This document shows, piece after piece, positions 11,819 to 23,811 of a stretch of 64,000 nt of DNA. This DNA comes from Vishniacozyma victoriae (Eukaryota > Basidiomycota > Tremellomycetes > Tremellales > Bulleribasidiaceae). Below the pieces are notes generated by a model. The model did not search any database, was not told the origin of the DNA, and saw nothing but the letters and a program-made list of their open reading frames with translations. The stretch is from assembly GCA_017654735.1 (NCBI GenBank), contig JADPYG010000088.1:3534001-3598000 (forward strand), read 5' to 3'. The translations under genes and the position numbers were made by a program. Position 1 is the first letter of the stretch. Each line of letters opens with the position of its first letter.

Positions 11819-12295
11819 ATGCCTACCATTGTCCTGCCCGGCGGAGGTCGACTTGCGATCTATCCAACTGTCAAGACCCGATACCCAGGTCCTGGATTTG
11901 GGATTGGTGCTGGAGTACGTTCCCTCTTGAACCCCGGGATCAGCTCACAAGTAGGTGATGGGAATGCCACATCCTCTAGGCGGTATGTCCCATCGTATCC
12001 GCGATAGACGAGGCTGATATCAGGCCCACTAGCATGGGGAGCCGGTATGGGATTAGACGGTACAGCAGCTTCATACAGGCGATATACCGGTCTTGGGGGG
12101 TAAGCCATCGTCGTGGTTACTAAGCGAGTACTGATAGAGTAGTAAGTTGACAGGATACCCACTTGGTATGCAAATGCCCGGCCGACCTGGTCTTGGAGGT
12201 TATTGGGGAGTGAGTTACCTTACTTAGTTTTTCCGTGGATTGACCGTTATTTTGATTTATTTACTAATCGTCAGGGATGGATTGTGAGGGATTAA
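11819..12295 (+). CDS. Small Gly/Pro/Met-rich protein, frame interrupted by one base
   Basis: A chain of five exons is suggested by good splice sites: 11819-11914, 11955-11982, 12024-12099, 12154-12209 and 12275-12295. They give MPTIVLPGGGRLAIYPTVKT..., GMPHPLGGPLAWGAGMGLDGTAASYRRYTGLG, then YPLGMQMPGRPGLGGYWGGWIVRD and a stop, about 92 residues rich in Gly, Pro and Tyr. The summed length is 277 nt, one base too many. The excess coincides with a run of six G at 12095-12100 at the exon 3 donor. Either the run is miscounted, or the donor is the weak GTCTTG four codons earlier (12090), which restores the frame. No family was recognised. A 100-codon ORF on the other strand is less convincing because the introns point to +. 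Confidence 0.5.
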
Positions 12296-12600
12296 TCGAC
12301 TATTTACGAATAGTTAGTCATTTCAGCTATGTATGCTGTGCTGTGCCCTTGGTCTGGTTCATGTTATTGGTTGTGGGTGCCCTTATGCATAGGATTCAGC
12401 GTGAGAATATGGTATAGTGCAAGCGATTGTTATTGAGTGATGACGTGTTATTATTCTACGCGTTCAAGTGAGTGAGTGAGCCAGACAGGAATCACCCTGA
12501 GTGATGGTTAGACAGTGAGCTACATACTATACACTATACACACTCTACTCTCTATACATTCTACACACCTATACACCACACACGCGATGCAGCTTCGCAA
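12296..12600. other. Intergenic region, CT/CA-rich leader of KNR4
   Basis: About 305 nt. 12467-12482 has a short GTGA repeat and 12525-12590 a run of TATACACTC-like words, a simple-sequence promoter or leader. No gene was recognised. Confidence 0.4.
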
Positions 12601-15441
12601 ATGAATCCACAAAGAACAGACCTAAGGCATCGACGTATCTTCTCTTCTCCAGTCGAATCACCCAAACATCAAGACACACTCGAATCAAACAACAATCAAG
12701 CACAAGCAACTCATCACGTTCAATCAGCCAGCGTCGACTATATCCGCCATATCCCACGTTCTCAATCATTAAACACACACTTAAACGCGTGAGTCCCCCA
12801 CCCGCTCCTTGGCGGAATCAACAAAAGGCTTCTTTCGCTGACTTGAGCCCCCCTTTGAATTACGATTAAACAGACCTACTTCTTCCTTCAATACTACTGC
12901 TCGTACTCGAAGTACACCCATCAAGAGCAAAATGCCATTCTTGCAATCTATCACGTCGTTCTTTTCGCCTTCGAGCGATCATGGATCCGGTTCAAAGAGG
13001 GCTACGATGAACTCGACCTTTGATGCTTTTAGCCTACCCACTACTGCCCATGGTGGGCTTGGCAGTGGATTGAGGGATGTGGTGAGTAGATCTATCTTCC
13101 CCATTGTAATAAGTCACTAACGCCCAGCCATCCGCTGCGGATAGTGTATGTGGCTCACCTGGTCCAAGTAGGAGATCAAGCTACGCGTACCCCCCACCCG
13201 CCGAGGCTTAGTGAGTATCTCTCTTTTCGGCTTGAACCCCACTGATGACCAGCCGTCCGGCAATGGCATACTTCCCACCCCTATCACATACATTTCACCG
13301 CCTACGTAACGCGCTCTCCGATTCTTTCCCAGAACTCCTTGAAACGCTAAACCCGCCTGCGGATCCAATTCTCTTGGCACAATTCGAAGCTGAACTGGGA
13401 TGTCCTCTACCACCCCCCGTACGCGATTCATTCTTGATTGCCGATGGACAAGATCTTGAAGCTTCGAATGGAACTGGAGGGTTATTCTTTGGATTACATC
13501 TACTCCCTTTGGAGGAAGTTGTTCGGGAATGGCAGTTTTGGAGACAGGCTGAACATGATCCTAGTTCTGGTCAGAATGAGGCCGTGTTGGCAACTATGGC
13601 ATCTGTACCCCCGGGATGGATCAAGTCGTTATACGCCTGCAGAGGGTGGTTACCGCTCATTACGGATCGATCTGGGAATTATATTGGAGTAGATCTGGAT
13701 CCGGGACAAGGAGGTTCATGGGGACAAGTCATTATCTTTGGACGCGATTTCGATAGGAAATGTGTCTTGTATAAAGGCGAAGGGGATGGAGGATGGGGGA
13801 AATGGTTGGCTTCATTTACGGACGAATTGGAATCAGGGGATGGATGGGAAGCGGAAAAGAGCAGTTCATCAGATGAAGAGGATGAAATTGGATATACCTC
13901 GTATACGGGTGGAGGATCCTATGGCGAGTCGGGTAGAGGATTGAGGTTGGCTGGAGAGTACAAAGGTTGGAATGTACTTGAAGCGTGGTGGGATAAGAGT
14001 GTTTCAAAATGGGAAACACAGGGACTAGGAATGGATATCGAGGCTATTGAACGAGGGCTGGAAGAGGCTAGGCGGCTGGCAGGTGTCGAAGGCGAGGCCA
14101 ACAAGGGGAAAGAGAGAGAGGCGAGAGGCTCCCGGACTGCAGAAATGGCTGCTCAGGAGAACTTCCCAGGTAAGCTAGGTTATCTCGTGAGGGAGGCAAA
14201 GCTAACAAGCAGTCTACGGCTCTCCTCAGCTTCACGCTCCTCCTACACCCACACCCAACGATTCTGATGCTCTTCTTCCTCCCGCATCCCCCGACGTTCC
14301 TGCTACCACTCGGATCCCAAAGATCCGTCATCCCGCTCCGTCGCCTGTACGAGTCATCACCCCCGTCAATACCCTTGACCACCCATTGAAATCATCAGAT
14401 CTTCTCTCTCCACCTGTCCATGGCCAACCCAGATCCAAGCGTCAATCCCGCGCGCCAGCTCCTACTCCCCTGGACCTACCCACACGAGCCGACATGCAAG
14501 CCATGAACGCTATTGCTGTGGCCGAAACCAGTGGCCTCCGAGGTGGATGGATTATGCATACCGACACTTCATCTTCTTCTGCCGCTCGACGTTCTCAAGC
14601 TGGTTCTTCGAGTATGTCGGCGAGTAGTTCCCGAATGGGCCATTCTCCCGCTTATTCATTGGATGAAATGGTCGATATTGATTTGGAAGGTGGAAAATCT
14701 GCAGAGTTTGGATCTCCAACCATGTCGCATGAAGACTTAGCAGCTCAGTACCGTGAAGAGAGATTATCACTTTCTGGACTTGAACATCGTCGGTCTTCGC
14801 CCGTCATCTCGCCTCATCATTCCCGACCTACTTCCCCTTCTCCACTTCATATTGAGACGACAATGCCATATGACTACGACTCTACACCACGCGCTACGCC
14901 CCGTGAAGGTAATCTCACAGTTACTCCCTCGCCCACTTCGTTTGCAGCTACGAGTCCAATCCGTCCTCCACCTCGATTAGGAAGTCATTCTGACCGTGGG
15001 ATGCGTGCGACTACCCCTGATGGAGAAGGGAAAGATAAAGAAGTAGTCCGTGGAAACGATCGAATCGATTACGAACGTGAAAGACGCCGACCACGAGGAG
15101 AACGCGAATCGAGCGTAACTTCCTCGGTCGGATCTCAAGATGGTCTCCTCACCACTAGTGGTTTGAGCTCGCGTGCAAATTCCCCGCCTCCTCATTTCAT
15201 CTCTCCTGCTACATCCCCTGCGCCAACTGCCGTTCCGGACCTAATGTCCCCAACCCCCACTTTATCCAGTACGGCTTCTGGTGAATCTATTGGGAAACCA
15301 TTACCTCATCCTCAACCTCCTCAGAACAAGGCGCCCAATGCGACTAGACACAAGGCGACGGGAAGTATTGTTGCCCAGAGAAAACAGGCATTGGAGGCTG
15401 CTATGGGTGGATTGGACGTTAATGGTAATAGTAAACGCTAG
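12601..15441 (+). CDS. KNR4: Knr4/Smi1 cell-wall and signalling regulator
   Basis: Cytosolic hub protein that links cell-wall integrity and calcineurin signalling. Exons 12601-12788, 12874-13081, 13128-13210, 13253-14169 and 14213-15441 join to 2625 nt, 874 aa. The start at 12601 is preferred over the ATG at 12932 because exon 1 splices in frame with no stop between. The SMI1/KNR4 domain lies at about residues 150-360: HRLRNALSDSFPELLETL, GCPLPPPVRDSFLIADGQD, GLFFGLHLLPLEEVVREW, GDGGWGKWLASF. The rest is a long disordered Ser/Pro/Thr tail with a conserved-looking patch (RGGWIMHTD) and many SP/TP sites that could be kinase targets. The C-terminal QRKQALEAAMGGLDV is typical of fungal Smi1. Confidence 0.92.
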
Positions 15442-15675
15442 GTAGTTTACTGGGTTATGGAAAATGATATTGTATGCGGGACTGATTGCTCGGGCAGGTC
15501 GACTGATGCTATATGGTTCAGGGAGTCTGCTGATGCAGGTATCACCAACCGCCATTTAACACCTCTTACCATCCATGCTTACAGGTCCACACGGTAGCTG
15601 CAGAGGTGAGATGTCATGTAAGTCACAAACAGGGTGAGTATGGAGTATGGAGATTCTCGCTACCCTCGACAATGG

Positions 15676-16128
15676 CTAGACATGACCAGGAGGACCCATC
15701 AACCCCCAAGGTGATCCAGCCGACATAACAACCGCGCTCCCTCGATCTTCATCAACAAGTAAATTCCCCAACCAAGCCCAGAATCCTTGATTCTCATCCC
15801 TGATAAGTCGTGCTTGTCGACCATGTCCAACCCTTCTTCCCCAAAGCGCAGGATCCTGAGTCGCATCAAAATCACGAAGTGCAGCTCGTTGGGCTCGAGA
15901 AGTGCGGGGTATCTGTGGTTCTGGTTTTGATGGAGTAGGACCTGGCGAAGGGGAGGGGGGTCGTGAGTTTGGGGGTGTGGTGTTGAAGGTCAGATTGTGT
16001 TGCATTATCGCGAAGGCGTAGTTGCCTCTATCGGCAGCTCGATCAGAGAGGATATAAGGGGGTGAGGTAGGTGGTGAGTAAGCAGGAGGGAGATCAGTGA
16101 TGATGTGGGTGGTGGTGGTGGTTGGCAT
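15676..16128 (-). CDS. Hypothetical protein with PPxY motif
   Basis: Single-exon frame of 150 aa. The N-terminus has a Thr run and then DLPPAYSPP, a PPxY motif able to bind WW domains such as those of Rsp5/Nedd4 ligases. The middle is Pro/Ser-rich. The C-terminal half looks folded and basic (SRAQRAALRDFDATQDPALW, RRVGHGRQARLIRDENQGFWAWLGNLL). No family was recognised. The direction is supported by clean codon use and a 3' end facing KNR4. No membrane segment or signal peptide is visible. A role as a ligase adaptor is speculation from the motif alone. Confidence 0.65.
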   Translation of the reverse strand: MPTTTTTHIITDLPPAYSPPTSPPYILSDRAADRGNYAFAIMQHNLTFNTTPPNSRPPSPSPGPTPSKPEPQIPRTSRAQRAALRDFDATQDPALWGRRVGHGRQARLIRDENQGFWAWLGNLLVDEDRGSAVVMSAGSPWGLMGPPGHV

Positions 16129-16472
16129 TGTATGCTTGAGGGAAGGTTCAGGTTTGGATATGTAATATGGATTTTAAGTAGGGGAGAAAGGTAAGTGAAG
16201 ATCAGAGCTATGGCTGGCGGTCTTATATCCCTAGGGAGTCAAGTACACACCCCTTCCTCTCCATACAATGCTCACTTCTCACACGTCAGATACCCAGTCC
16301 TTTTAAGATGTAATAAATGGATGTCAATGAAAGGTTTGTGATGCTGGAATCTCCTAGGTGGCTACAACATGAAAGGACGGGAGGATGAAAGGGATGACCG
16401 TTGGTGTGAAGCAAGAGTCTTGGACACATTCGACACTCTCATACAGCATCAACATCACTCACATCATATCCA
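16129..16472. other. Intergenic region between divergent small genes
   Basis: 344 nt. It holds the promoter of the leftward PPxY gene. No element was recognised. Confidence 0.4.
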
Positions 16473-16706
16473 ATGAATATAAGAAACAACCTCACCGAAC
16501 CCACGACCCCACTCAGGATCATATTCACCACCACACAAAAACCGTCCACGACTGGCTACCATAAAATGCCCTTAGGAGAAGAGGCATACAAAGCGTTAGA
16601 AGTCTTTAGAGGATGGTGGAGGATCAAGATCAACGACCCAAGAGTACAGATAAAGGGCATGAGAGTACCAGGTCCAAGATCAGGCAAGAATCGAGAGCAG
16701 GAATGA
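16473..16706 (+). CDS. Possible small basic protein (77 aa)
   Basis: Single frame of 77 codons with no intron. The N-terminal half is Thr-rich and the C-terminal half basic with Trp (ALEVFRGWWRIKIND, RVPGPRSGKNREQE). It sits alone between a leftward gene start and the tail of the SNF2 gene, and the reverse strand also carries a short ORF. No family was recognised. Length and isolation make it a weak call. Confidence 0.35.
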   Translation: MNIRNNLTEPTTPLRIIFTTTQKPSTTGYHKMPLGEEAYKALEVFRGWWRIKINDPRVQIKGMRVPGPRSGKNREQE

Positions 16707-16849
16707 TTTATATATACATATGACGTTAAATGTGTCAATCGTTTGAGTGTGTCTACCAACATGTCTATTGCTCTCTATATACAAATATGTACCCGTTGAA
16801 ATGATGATGGAATGATGATGAGGAACCCAAAAACCCAAAACGCCAGAGA

Positions 16850-19800
16850 CTAGACATCATGTCCACCCCCATCAACGTTGAACAGCCTGATCAAATCGTT
16901 GATACTCAATCTCCCCAACTTCCCTCCCTCTCCCTCCCCAAGCGCACCATCAGCCAACTTCCTCTTGTTCTCCTGAAGGTCCCGAATACGTTCATCAATA
17001 CTGTTCTTGACGCATAGCCGCCTCACATCCACCTCTTTCACCTGTCCAATTCGATGACATCGGTCAACCGCTTGATCCTCTATCAAAGTCAGCTTCTCTT
17101 ACTTGAAAACTGGATGAGCAGGGACATACCGGTAGCAGCGTTCCAAGCAAGATCAAGGGCGATAACCACATTCGATACCGTCAAATTCAATCCAACCCCA
17201 CCAGCTTTCAAACTAAGGAGTAAAACCCTATTATGTCCACCTTCAATGTCGGTAGGAGTATTGAATGAATTCAAAACCTTTTGACGGTCCTGAGCAGCCA
17301 TGGATCCTTGATATTGAAGTGCCGAAACTCCATTAGCCTGGAGATAGGCACCGCAGAGATCAAGGAATGAGGTGAATTGAGAGTATGCGACGACTTTACA
17401 TGTAGGATCTTGGAGTTTCTCTTGAATAACAGCGAGGAGATGTCGCATTTTGGTAGAAGGGGTGATATCGATCTCGTCGAAATTGATCGCTTCGGGTTTC
17501 TTGTCTTGCGTCTCTTCCGCCTTGACTTTCTCCTTGTAGTCGGTCGCTTTGCCCTTGCCTTTGGACATGGTCAACTTCTTGAGAGCGGGTTTGATGTCCT
17601 CCTCGGCATCCTCAGACTAATTATCAGCGGTGCATCACCAAATCGCAATAGTGTACTTACAGGTCGTTTGCCGAGACTATTTGGAGCTTCGCCATCAACA
17701 ACCGGCTTGATATCCGCCTGTTCCTCTGGATTGAAGAATGCGGAGGCCCTAAACACCTTCTCCCTCGAAATAGGTTCTCGACAAAGAGGACATTGCCTCA
17801 TGTTCTGCTCCAACTGTTCCTCCGTCAAGTTGCTGGTCCTAGGTGCATCATTCCACAAATTCTCCATGCAGGTGGCACAGTAGCTGTGACAACACTCGGT
17901 AACCCGTTCGGCGTGCTCGTGTTCATAAGGCTCGAAGCAGATTGAACATTCCGTTCCGAGTTGGTTCGAATCTTCACCGCCTTCGGGATACTTTTGAACT
18001 TCCTTCCATCGATCTTCAAGCATCTGAGCGACCTTGTCGACGTACTCTTGACCCATGTGATCAAGAGCTCGTTGGAGTTCCTTCATGTCGTCAAGTAGCG
18101 CGGCATCTCGAGTGCCCATGAGCTCCTCATCACTAATAACAACATCTTCGGGATGGGCGGCATCCTCAGCTCGTCGAGTCAAGAGGAAGGGATGGGAAGT
18201 GGCCTGTTTGAGTCGCTGAAGGTCAGCTTAGAATCCGTATATACACAAAGAACGTACAACCAGCATGACCTGTTCATCAGCGATCGCGTCAGGACAGAAG
18301 AGAGAAAGACGTACCAAGACCATAGAGTAGTGCTTCAAAACAGTACCCCGTTTAAGCAAAGCATTAAACTTGACTTGCATCCTATTTTCGATCGAAGTGT
18401 AAATGTGTCGCTCGTCGACAGATAATTCAAGTTCATCCCAGTTAATGGTCTTGGCAGGAAGATTCAAGAGACGAACGCCATTCAAAGTCGAGTCCTTATT
18501 TCTTCTGATTGAGCAGGTTTTCAGGATCGCCTAGTATGTCAGTCACCAACTCACATTACTGGCGTGTTCAACTGACCTGCATTCGCTTGACCGCCAACGT
18601 CGGTCGCTTCTTCTCAGGCTTCATTATATGAGCGGAAAACTCCTTCCAGTCCGCCTGCGGACTGATATTCAAGAAGTGGAGAATAGGGTAGAGATCTCCA
18701 AGTGTGTTCATGACAGGAGTTCCGGTCAAGCACCATCGGTAGATCGAATTGAGGTCCCAAGCGGCTTTGCAGGCTCGGGTATTCTTGTTTCGGATCATGT
18801 GAGCTTCATCAAGAATGACTCGGTACCACAAGACCTTGAACAATGGACCTGACAATCAGCAACGTCACTCGCCATGACAGAGGACATACCCTGGTTGAGA
18901 GGGTCGGCGAGACTGATTCCATCATCCGAATCATCAGACTCGTTTCTCCTCCTCGCTTTTGGCTTTTGTTTCTGTTTCTGTTTCTACTTCGTCAGCATCA
19001 TGCCCATCGTTTGATCAAGTGAACATACCTGCTTGCCATGTTCAGCAGTCAAGATTCCATAGGTGGTCAAGACTACATCGTATTGCTTCAGTTGGATAGC
19101 ACTGTCGGTTCGTTTTCCTCCCCAATGAATGAGCACTTTACGACCACTGGTAGTCTTGGACTCGATCTCGGCCTTCCATCTGATCGTCAGTGTACTGCAC
19201 AAAGGTGGTAAACGTACTGTTCAAGTAGAGCGAGAGGAGCCACTACCAGAGTAGTCTTGACTTTTCGATCCTCAGACGGATGACCAGCAATAACCGCGAT
19301 GGACGACAAGGTCTTTCCCAAACCCATAGAGTCTTTTATCAGCACAAAGACCCTTTTGTTGGAAGTGAGGGACGTACCAGCAAGCAGGCCACCCTTCATC
19401 CTAGGCTTCTTCTCTTGCTCAATCATGAATTTGACACCGAGAACTTGCTGGCATGGTCAGCAGAAGCCAGACTATAAAGGTACAATAGCTTACATGAGGC
19501 ATAAGAGTCACAGACAAATCGCGGAATCGGTGCTGCAGATCTTGGAGCTTCAAGTACTTCAATGCACCCTCGACATCCTGATCCTCCTCGAAAGAGTTCA
19601 GCGAATTTGTGAAGAATTCTTGTAGACTATTCATCAGCGCGATCCAAAGGTAATTATCAGCGCAATCAAAAGGCAAGACTCACTTGTCGGGCCTGTTGGG
19701 TTCTGCAAAGTACTGATCGTACTCATCCATTCCCGGCACAAGAGGCAGAGGCGGCTGACCTATACCTCCCAACACCCCATCCAGACCTAGAGCGGATCGT

Positions 19801-21823
19801 ATGCTAGATCCAACGTCCTGGGCGACGCTTGCCGGATTGGACAAGTATGCCCTGACCGCATCTAAATTGCCTAGTGGATTGAATGGAAGTTGAGGTTTAT
19901 TGTCCATCATTCCCGGTTGAGCAGGTGGTTGAATGCCCATCATACCGGGGAATGCACCGGGCATACCTCGATAGTGAGGGTGGCCGGGGATCATGTGTGT
20001 ATGAGCGGGGACATGGGGAGCGAGTGCAGAGGGACGTGGGACGGGAGGTACATGAGGTCGAGAGGAAGGACCAGCCATAGCGTTCGCAGTGTGTTGGTTA
20101 TAGAAAGGCTACTAATCAGCGACAGTCACACTGAGAGAGTTGAGGCTCACTTCGGTTTTGGCTACAGGAGGACTCGACGAAGGCGGCTTATCGAAACTCT
20201 TGACAAGCGCTCGAATCGAAGGGACGATCGTCATAATGTCCCCTGAAGGGGGGAACCACATAGTCGATGTGTTGGATAAGGTCATATTCAACTCGACTTT
20301 ATGATATCGGTCCGCGACAGTTTTCCGATTATAGTCGTCTTTCGTAGGTCTGAAATGTCAGCCGATAGAGCATCGACGAGAGTTGAGGGAACTTACCCGG
20401 CGCTAAACGCTTTATGCGCAACTTTGAGATGAGGCAACTCTTGTTGATATCTCTTCTGTACCTCTCTCTTAGGTAGGAATGTAGCCCTATAGGGGACTTT
20501 TGCTTCGGCTATCATATCAGTAAACGTTGCTGACGAGAGAAAGTGAAGAATATACCTTTAGGTTGACTAGATGTGAAACTCTGAGATCGGCTTGGCCCGC
20601 TGACGAGATGCCTCGATACCGACGATTGCGATGATCCCATTTGAGAAGATGGGATAGTGGGCTTGGTATCCTCATCACGGACTATAATGGGAGGAGCCTT
20701 GTTCGACTTCCGCATACCGGGCGGGATTCGGTCATCTAGAAGTTCGACAATGTCGTCGTCTTCGTCATCGCTTATGTCCATGATGGTTGCTTTACCCCTG
20801 TTTGAGGCTGAGCCGAAGGTCGAGGAACCAAAAGGCCTGAGCTCGCGATCTCGACCACCAGACTGTGATCGTGACAACCAAGAATTCGGATCCATGGGTT
20901 GTAGAGCATGAGAAGATGAAGAGGTCGAGAAGCGAGCTGGCGCTTTGGTTGGCGAGGAATTAACCGTCGTCAAGGTGTTGGAATTACTGTAATCCGCGAA
21001 GCTTGATTGCCGAACGGTACTCGGGCCGGCATGATTCGAGAATAAAGGACGCCTTTTCAGAGCTTCATCGGCCTTCTTGGCTTTCTCGTCCATGCTTTGG
21101 AGAGTGCGTGAAAGGTCTTCCTGCTCTTGAGGCGTCCTTGGCTCGTCATCGGCTCGAGCCCTATTGAAGGTCGAAGCTGCAGGTCGTGCGGCGACGTTTT
21201 GCGCAGGAGTGGCAAAGGGGTCTTTGGTGTCAACGATGGTTATTCCCTGTGTTGTCAGCTGTGAACGAGAATAGGCGGCTTTAGCTCACCTCATTGCGGC
21301 ATCGCTCATTACGGCCTCGAATGTGCTTGTCGTTCTGACAATGGACCTGATATCAGCTGACCGCTGAAAGACTGCCAGGCGCGGAAGCTGACTTTATAAT
21401 TGAAAAAGCTTCCCAAACCCATCTTCTTCTGTTGATCGATATCCATGGTGGAGTCCGCGTCAAGAACGATATCCTGTTTATCAGCTATGAGCTGAGCGCG
21501 AATCAGCTAGCTTACCTCCCAGCAGTAGTCTTCCATGCCTGGATGATTAGCACATGCACTGAGAGTGGAAGGAAGGGAAGAAAGGAAGATACTCACAAGT
21601 GACACTGCCAAACCCGTTCCCGCCTACACTCTTCCCTTCCTGACCGAATTCCATGATAAAATGCACGTCCATTGGATTTGTCTTCAGGAAGTTCTCGACT
21701 GCTTGGATGTACCACGGAGGGGCATCCTACTTATTAGCCAAGTTGTGTGACGTGACTTACTTCGTCTGCTTCATCTCTTCCAAGGGAGAGCTTGGCGAGC
21801 GTCTTGACATCTTGCTTCGCCAT
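16850..21823 (-). CDS. SNF2-family ATPase with RING finger (Uls1/Rad5-Rad16 type)
   Basis: Large multi-exon gene for a chromatin/DNA-repair translocase that may also be a ubiquitin or SUMO-targeted ligase. The start MAKQDVKTLAKLSLG is at 21823. N-terminal exons hold a conserved-looking block (PPWYIQAVENFLK) and a C-x4-H-x7-C cluster (HCQNDKHIRGRNERC). A disordered Ser region with an acidic SUMO-interaction-like patch (DDDIVELL) follows. Helicase motifs: LMPHQVLGVKFM, DSMGLGKT (Walker A), VVAPLALLEQ, DEAH, CLTGTPVMN. A RING C3HC4 (CSICFEPY...CCHSYCATC...CPLC) is inserted between the helicase lobes, the hallmark of Rad5/Rad16/Uls1. C-terminal motifs: YSQFTSFLD, LLSLKAGGVGLNLT, DRCHRIGQ. No HIRAN domain is seen, so Uls1/Rad16-like is favoured over Rad5. 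Confidence 0.9.
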
Positions 21824-22210
21824 CGTGTGGATATTTTATGCTGATTGAATGTATTTATGCGATCATGTTTCTAATTCGTGACTGTTTATGAGGGGTTGAA
21901 GTCGGTCGCGGGGTTCACCAAAATATTAAAATGGATAAATGTGTTCAATTATGATTCTCTGTGTCGATGTAAATGAGATTGGTGTAATCACAGTAGATGA
22001 TAGGTGTCGTTGATGTATCTACAAGGAGGTATAAGAATGTTGCGATATATATCAGATAGGTGAAGGAAGAGAAGGTGAATGATAGACAGAGAGAGGTGTC
22101 AACTTTCAACGCGATCCGGGGAAAGCGGGGGCAATTTGAAACATGAGGAAACCAGTCGCGTCCTATTCGTGTCCCTGTAACCCATACAACATCGTGCATA
22201 GCATATTCTT
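21824..22210. other. Intergenic region
   Basis: 387 nt between the SNF2 gene start and the POP3 stop, both on the minus strand. Moderately AT-rich around 21920-22080. No gene or element was recognised. Confidence 0.4.
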
Positions 22211-23490
22211 CTATGATGTCTTGTCTACAGGCTTGGTGCTATGCTTGGCCCCTTTTTTCTGAGCAGCCTTAGAATTCGACTTTGACTTGGTCTTTCCCCC
22301 ACCTTCCCTCTCTACCTTCCTCTTCAGTTTCGCTTCTGCCCTTTTCTGCCTAACTTCCCCTAACCTGATCTTCTTTTTCGAATTCGCGTCGACAGGTGTC
22401 GAGGTAGTGATACCCTTGATAGTGACTGGAGCGTAATGCACATGTGGCAAAGGTGCTGCTGCGTCTTTGACGTCATTTGTGTGGACTTTGAGATTTGATG
22501 TGGGATATGGTAAAGTCAGAGCGTGCCGAGGGGGATGAAGTACTGATTTAGGCAAGATCTTCTCTAGTACCTGCAACTGTGGATGAGAGCGCTGCTTATT
22601 AGCTCTTGTACTGATCTTGAGGATAGAAGGGAGCTTACTCGTATGGCAAGACATGCAAGTCGCCTCAATCCCACAAGAGCAGCCATCTCCCCCTCGACCC
22701 TTCCTAGGGGTACGACTCTGACCTCCTCCCTCTCCTCCCCAATCACATCTCTCAATTCACTCTCTTGGATTCTGGTCTTCGCTACCCGTGACAGCTGACC
22801 CCATTGCCATACTAACGAGTTGTACGTAGCGCAATATTGCGGTATTGGCGAAACAAGCGTCTGGGGCGATATAGATTGTAAAGGGATGATGATGAATGCC
22901 GGAGGAGAGCTCTCTGACGGAGCTGGATCAGGGGAAGGCGATCGTTCGGGATGAGGTGCTGTAGGAAGTAGATTGGCTTTTGGCTTGAGTTGGATTCCGT
23001 TCAATCGGTCGGCAATCATCAATAGACGTAATTTGAGGTCATCGATGGCTGTTTCGAGAGATTTGATGGTTTCGTTGATACCAAGTACCATGTGATCGAG
23101 AATCTCGGGTTTGACTGGATTCTCCAAAGTCGTCGTATCCTGTCCTGCAGGACCGCCTTCCCCTTCCATGGTAACGTCATCTCCTGCAGCCTTTGCCAGC
23201 CTCTCTCGCTTCCGCGTAGCTTTCTTGCGTTCCACCTGACACCTAGCTCGGGATGTATGATAAGCAGCTATCTCATCGGGTACAAGTCGAGGTAGTTCCT
23301 TCATCACTGCCATCTGGTGATTCCTCGGGATATTTGGCCTGATCTTAGCTCACACCTGATGACTGTAGACTTACCATGGTATAACCAGCGGACTTGCCAA
23401 TACCGCCTTTGTAATATCCCTATTTCCCGTCTTGACCTTTGCCTGATCTCTTACTGACCCACCATCCCCAGCTGCCTGTGTCCCTGCCAT
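22211..23490 (-). CDS. POP3: RNase P/MRP subunit Pop3
   Basis: Protein subunit of nuclear RNase P and RNase MRP (tRNA 5' processing, pre-rRNA cleavage). The ATG at 23490 opens an exon ending GNRDITKAVLASPLVIPW, which splices over a short intron to PNIPRNHQMAVMKELPRLVP. This is the Pop3 N-terminal signature (VL-x-P-x4-WP). Further on, DHMVLGINETIKSLE matches the 'GIN..TK.LE' motif and FIIIPLQSISPQTLVSPIPQYCATY the L7Ae-like core. The last intron lies at about 22594-22640, after LRRLACLAIR. The tail is very basic (KKKIRLGEVRQKRAEAKLKRKVE, then Lys/Ser repeats), consistent with RNA binding. A lysine-rich, low-complexity C-terminus is normal for fungal versions. Confidence 0.85.
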
Positions 23491-23811
23491 ACTTGCTATA
23501 CCTTAGCTCATGCATCATACCGGCTACACGGTCACCTGGCTCACCAACTTTTTGATTCCGCCCGACTATCGCCTGGTGCCACACTCGGTAATATCATTTT
23601 GATACTATCCAAACTCCGGTTCCTGTGCGCGTGAGTCTCGAAATTGGCTTTGATAGTTATTCTGATTGATTCTATCCATACTATACACTAAAATCAAAAC
23701 TCCTTACGGCTCTCTTATCATTAAAGAGACACCCGCATCGAGTGATATATACATCAACAACTCGCACTTCTTCGCAAATACTCTCTTAAAAAGACAAGAA
23801 AATCAGTCAAA
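23491..23811. other. Divergent promoter of POP3 and RPS22
   Basis: 321 nt between two divergent genes, both in RNA/ribosome production (RNase P/MRP and a ribosomal protein). Such pairs are often co-regulated, but no specific binding motif was recognised. Confidence 0.4.

Noticed and set aside
11860..12162. 100-codon ORF on the minus strand
   Set aside because: Intron donor, branch and acceptor signals in this stretch all point to a gene on the plus strand; the minus ORF is probably its shadow.
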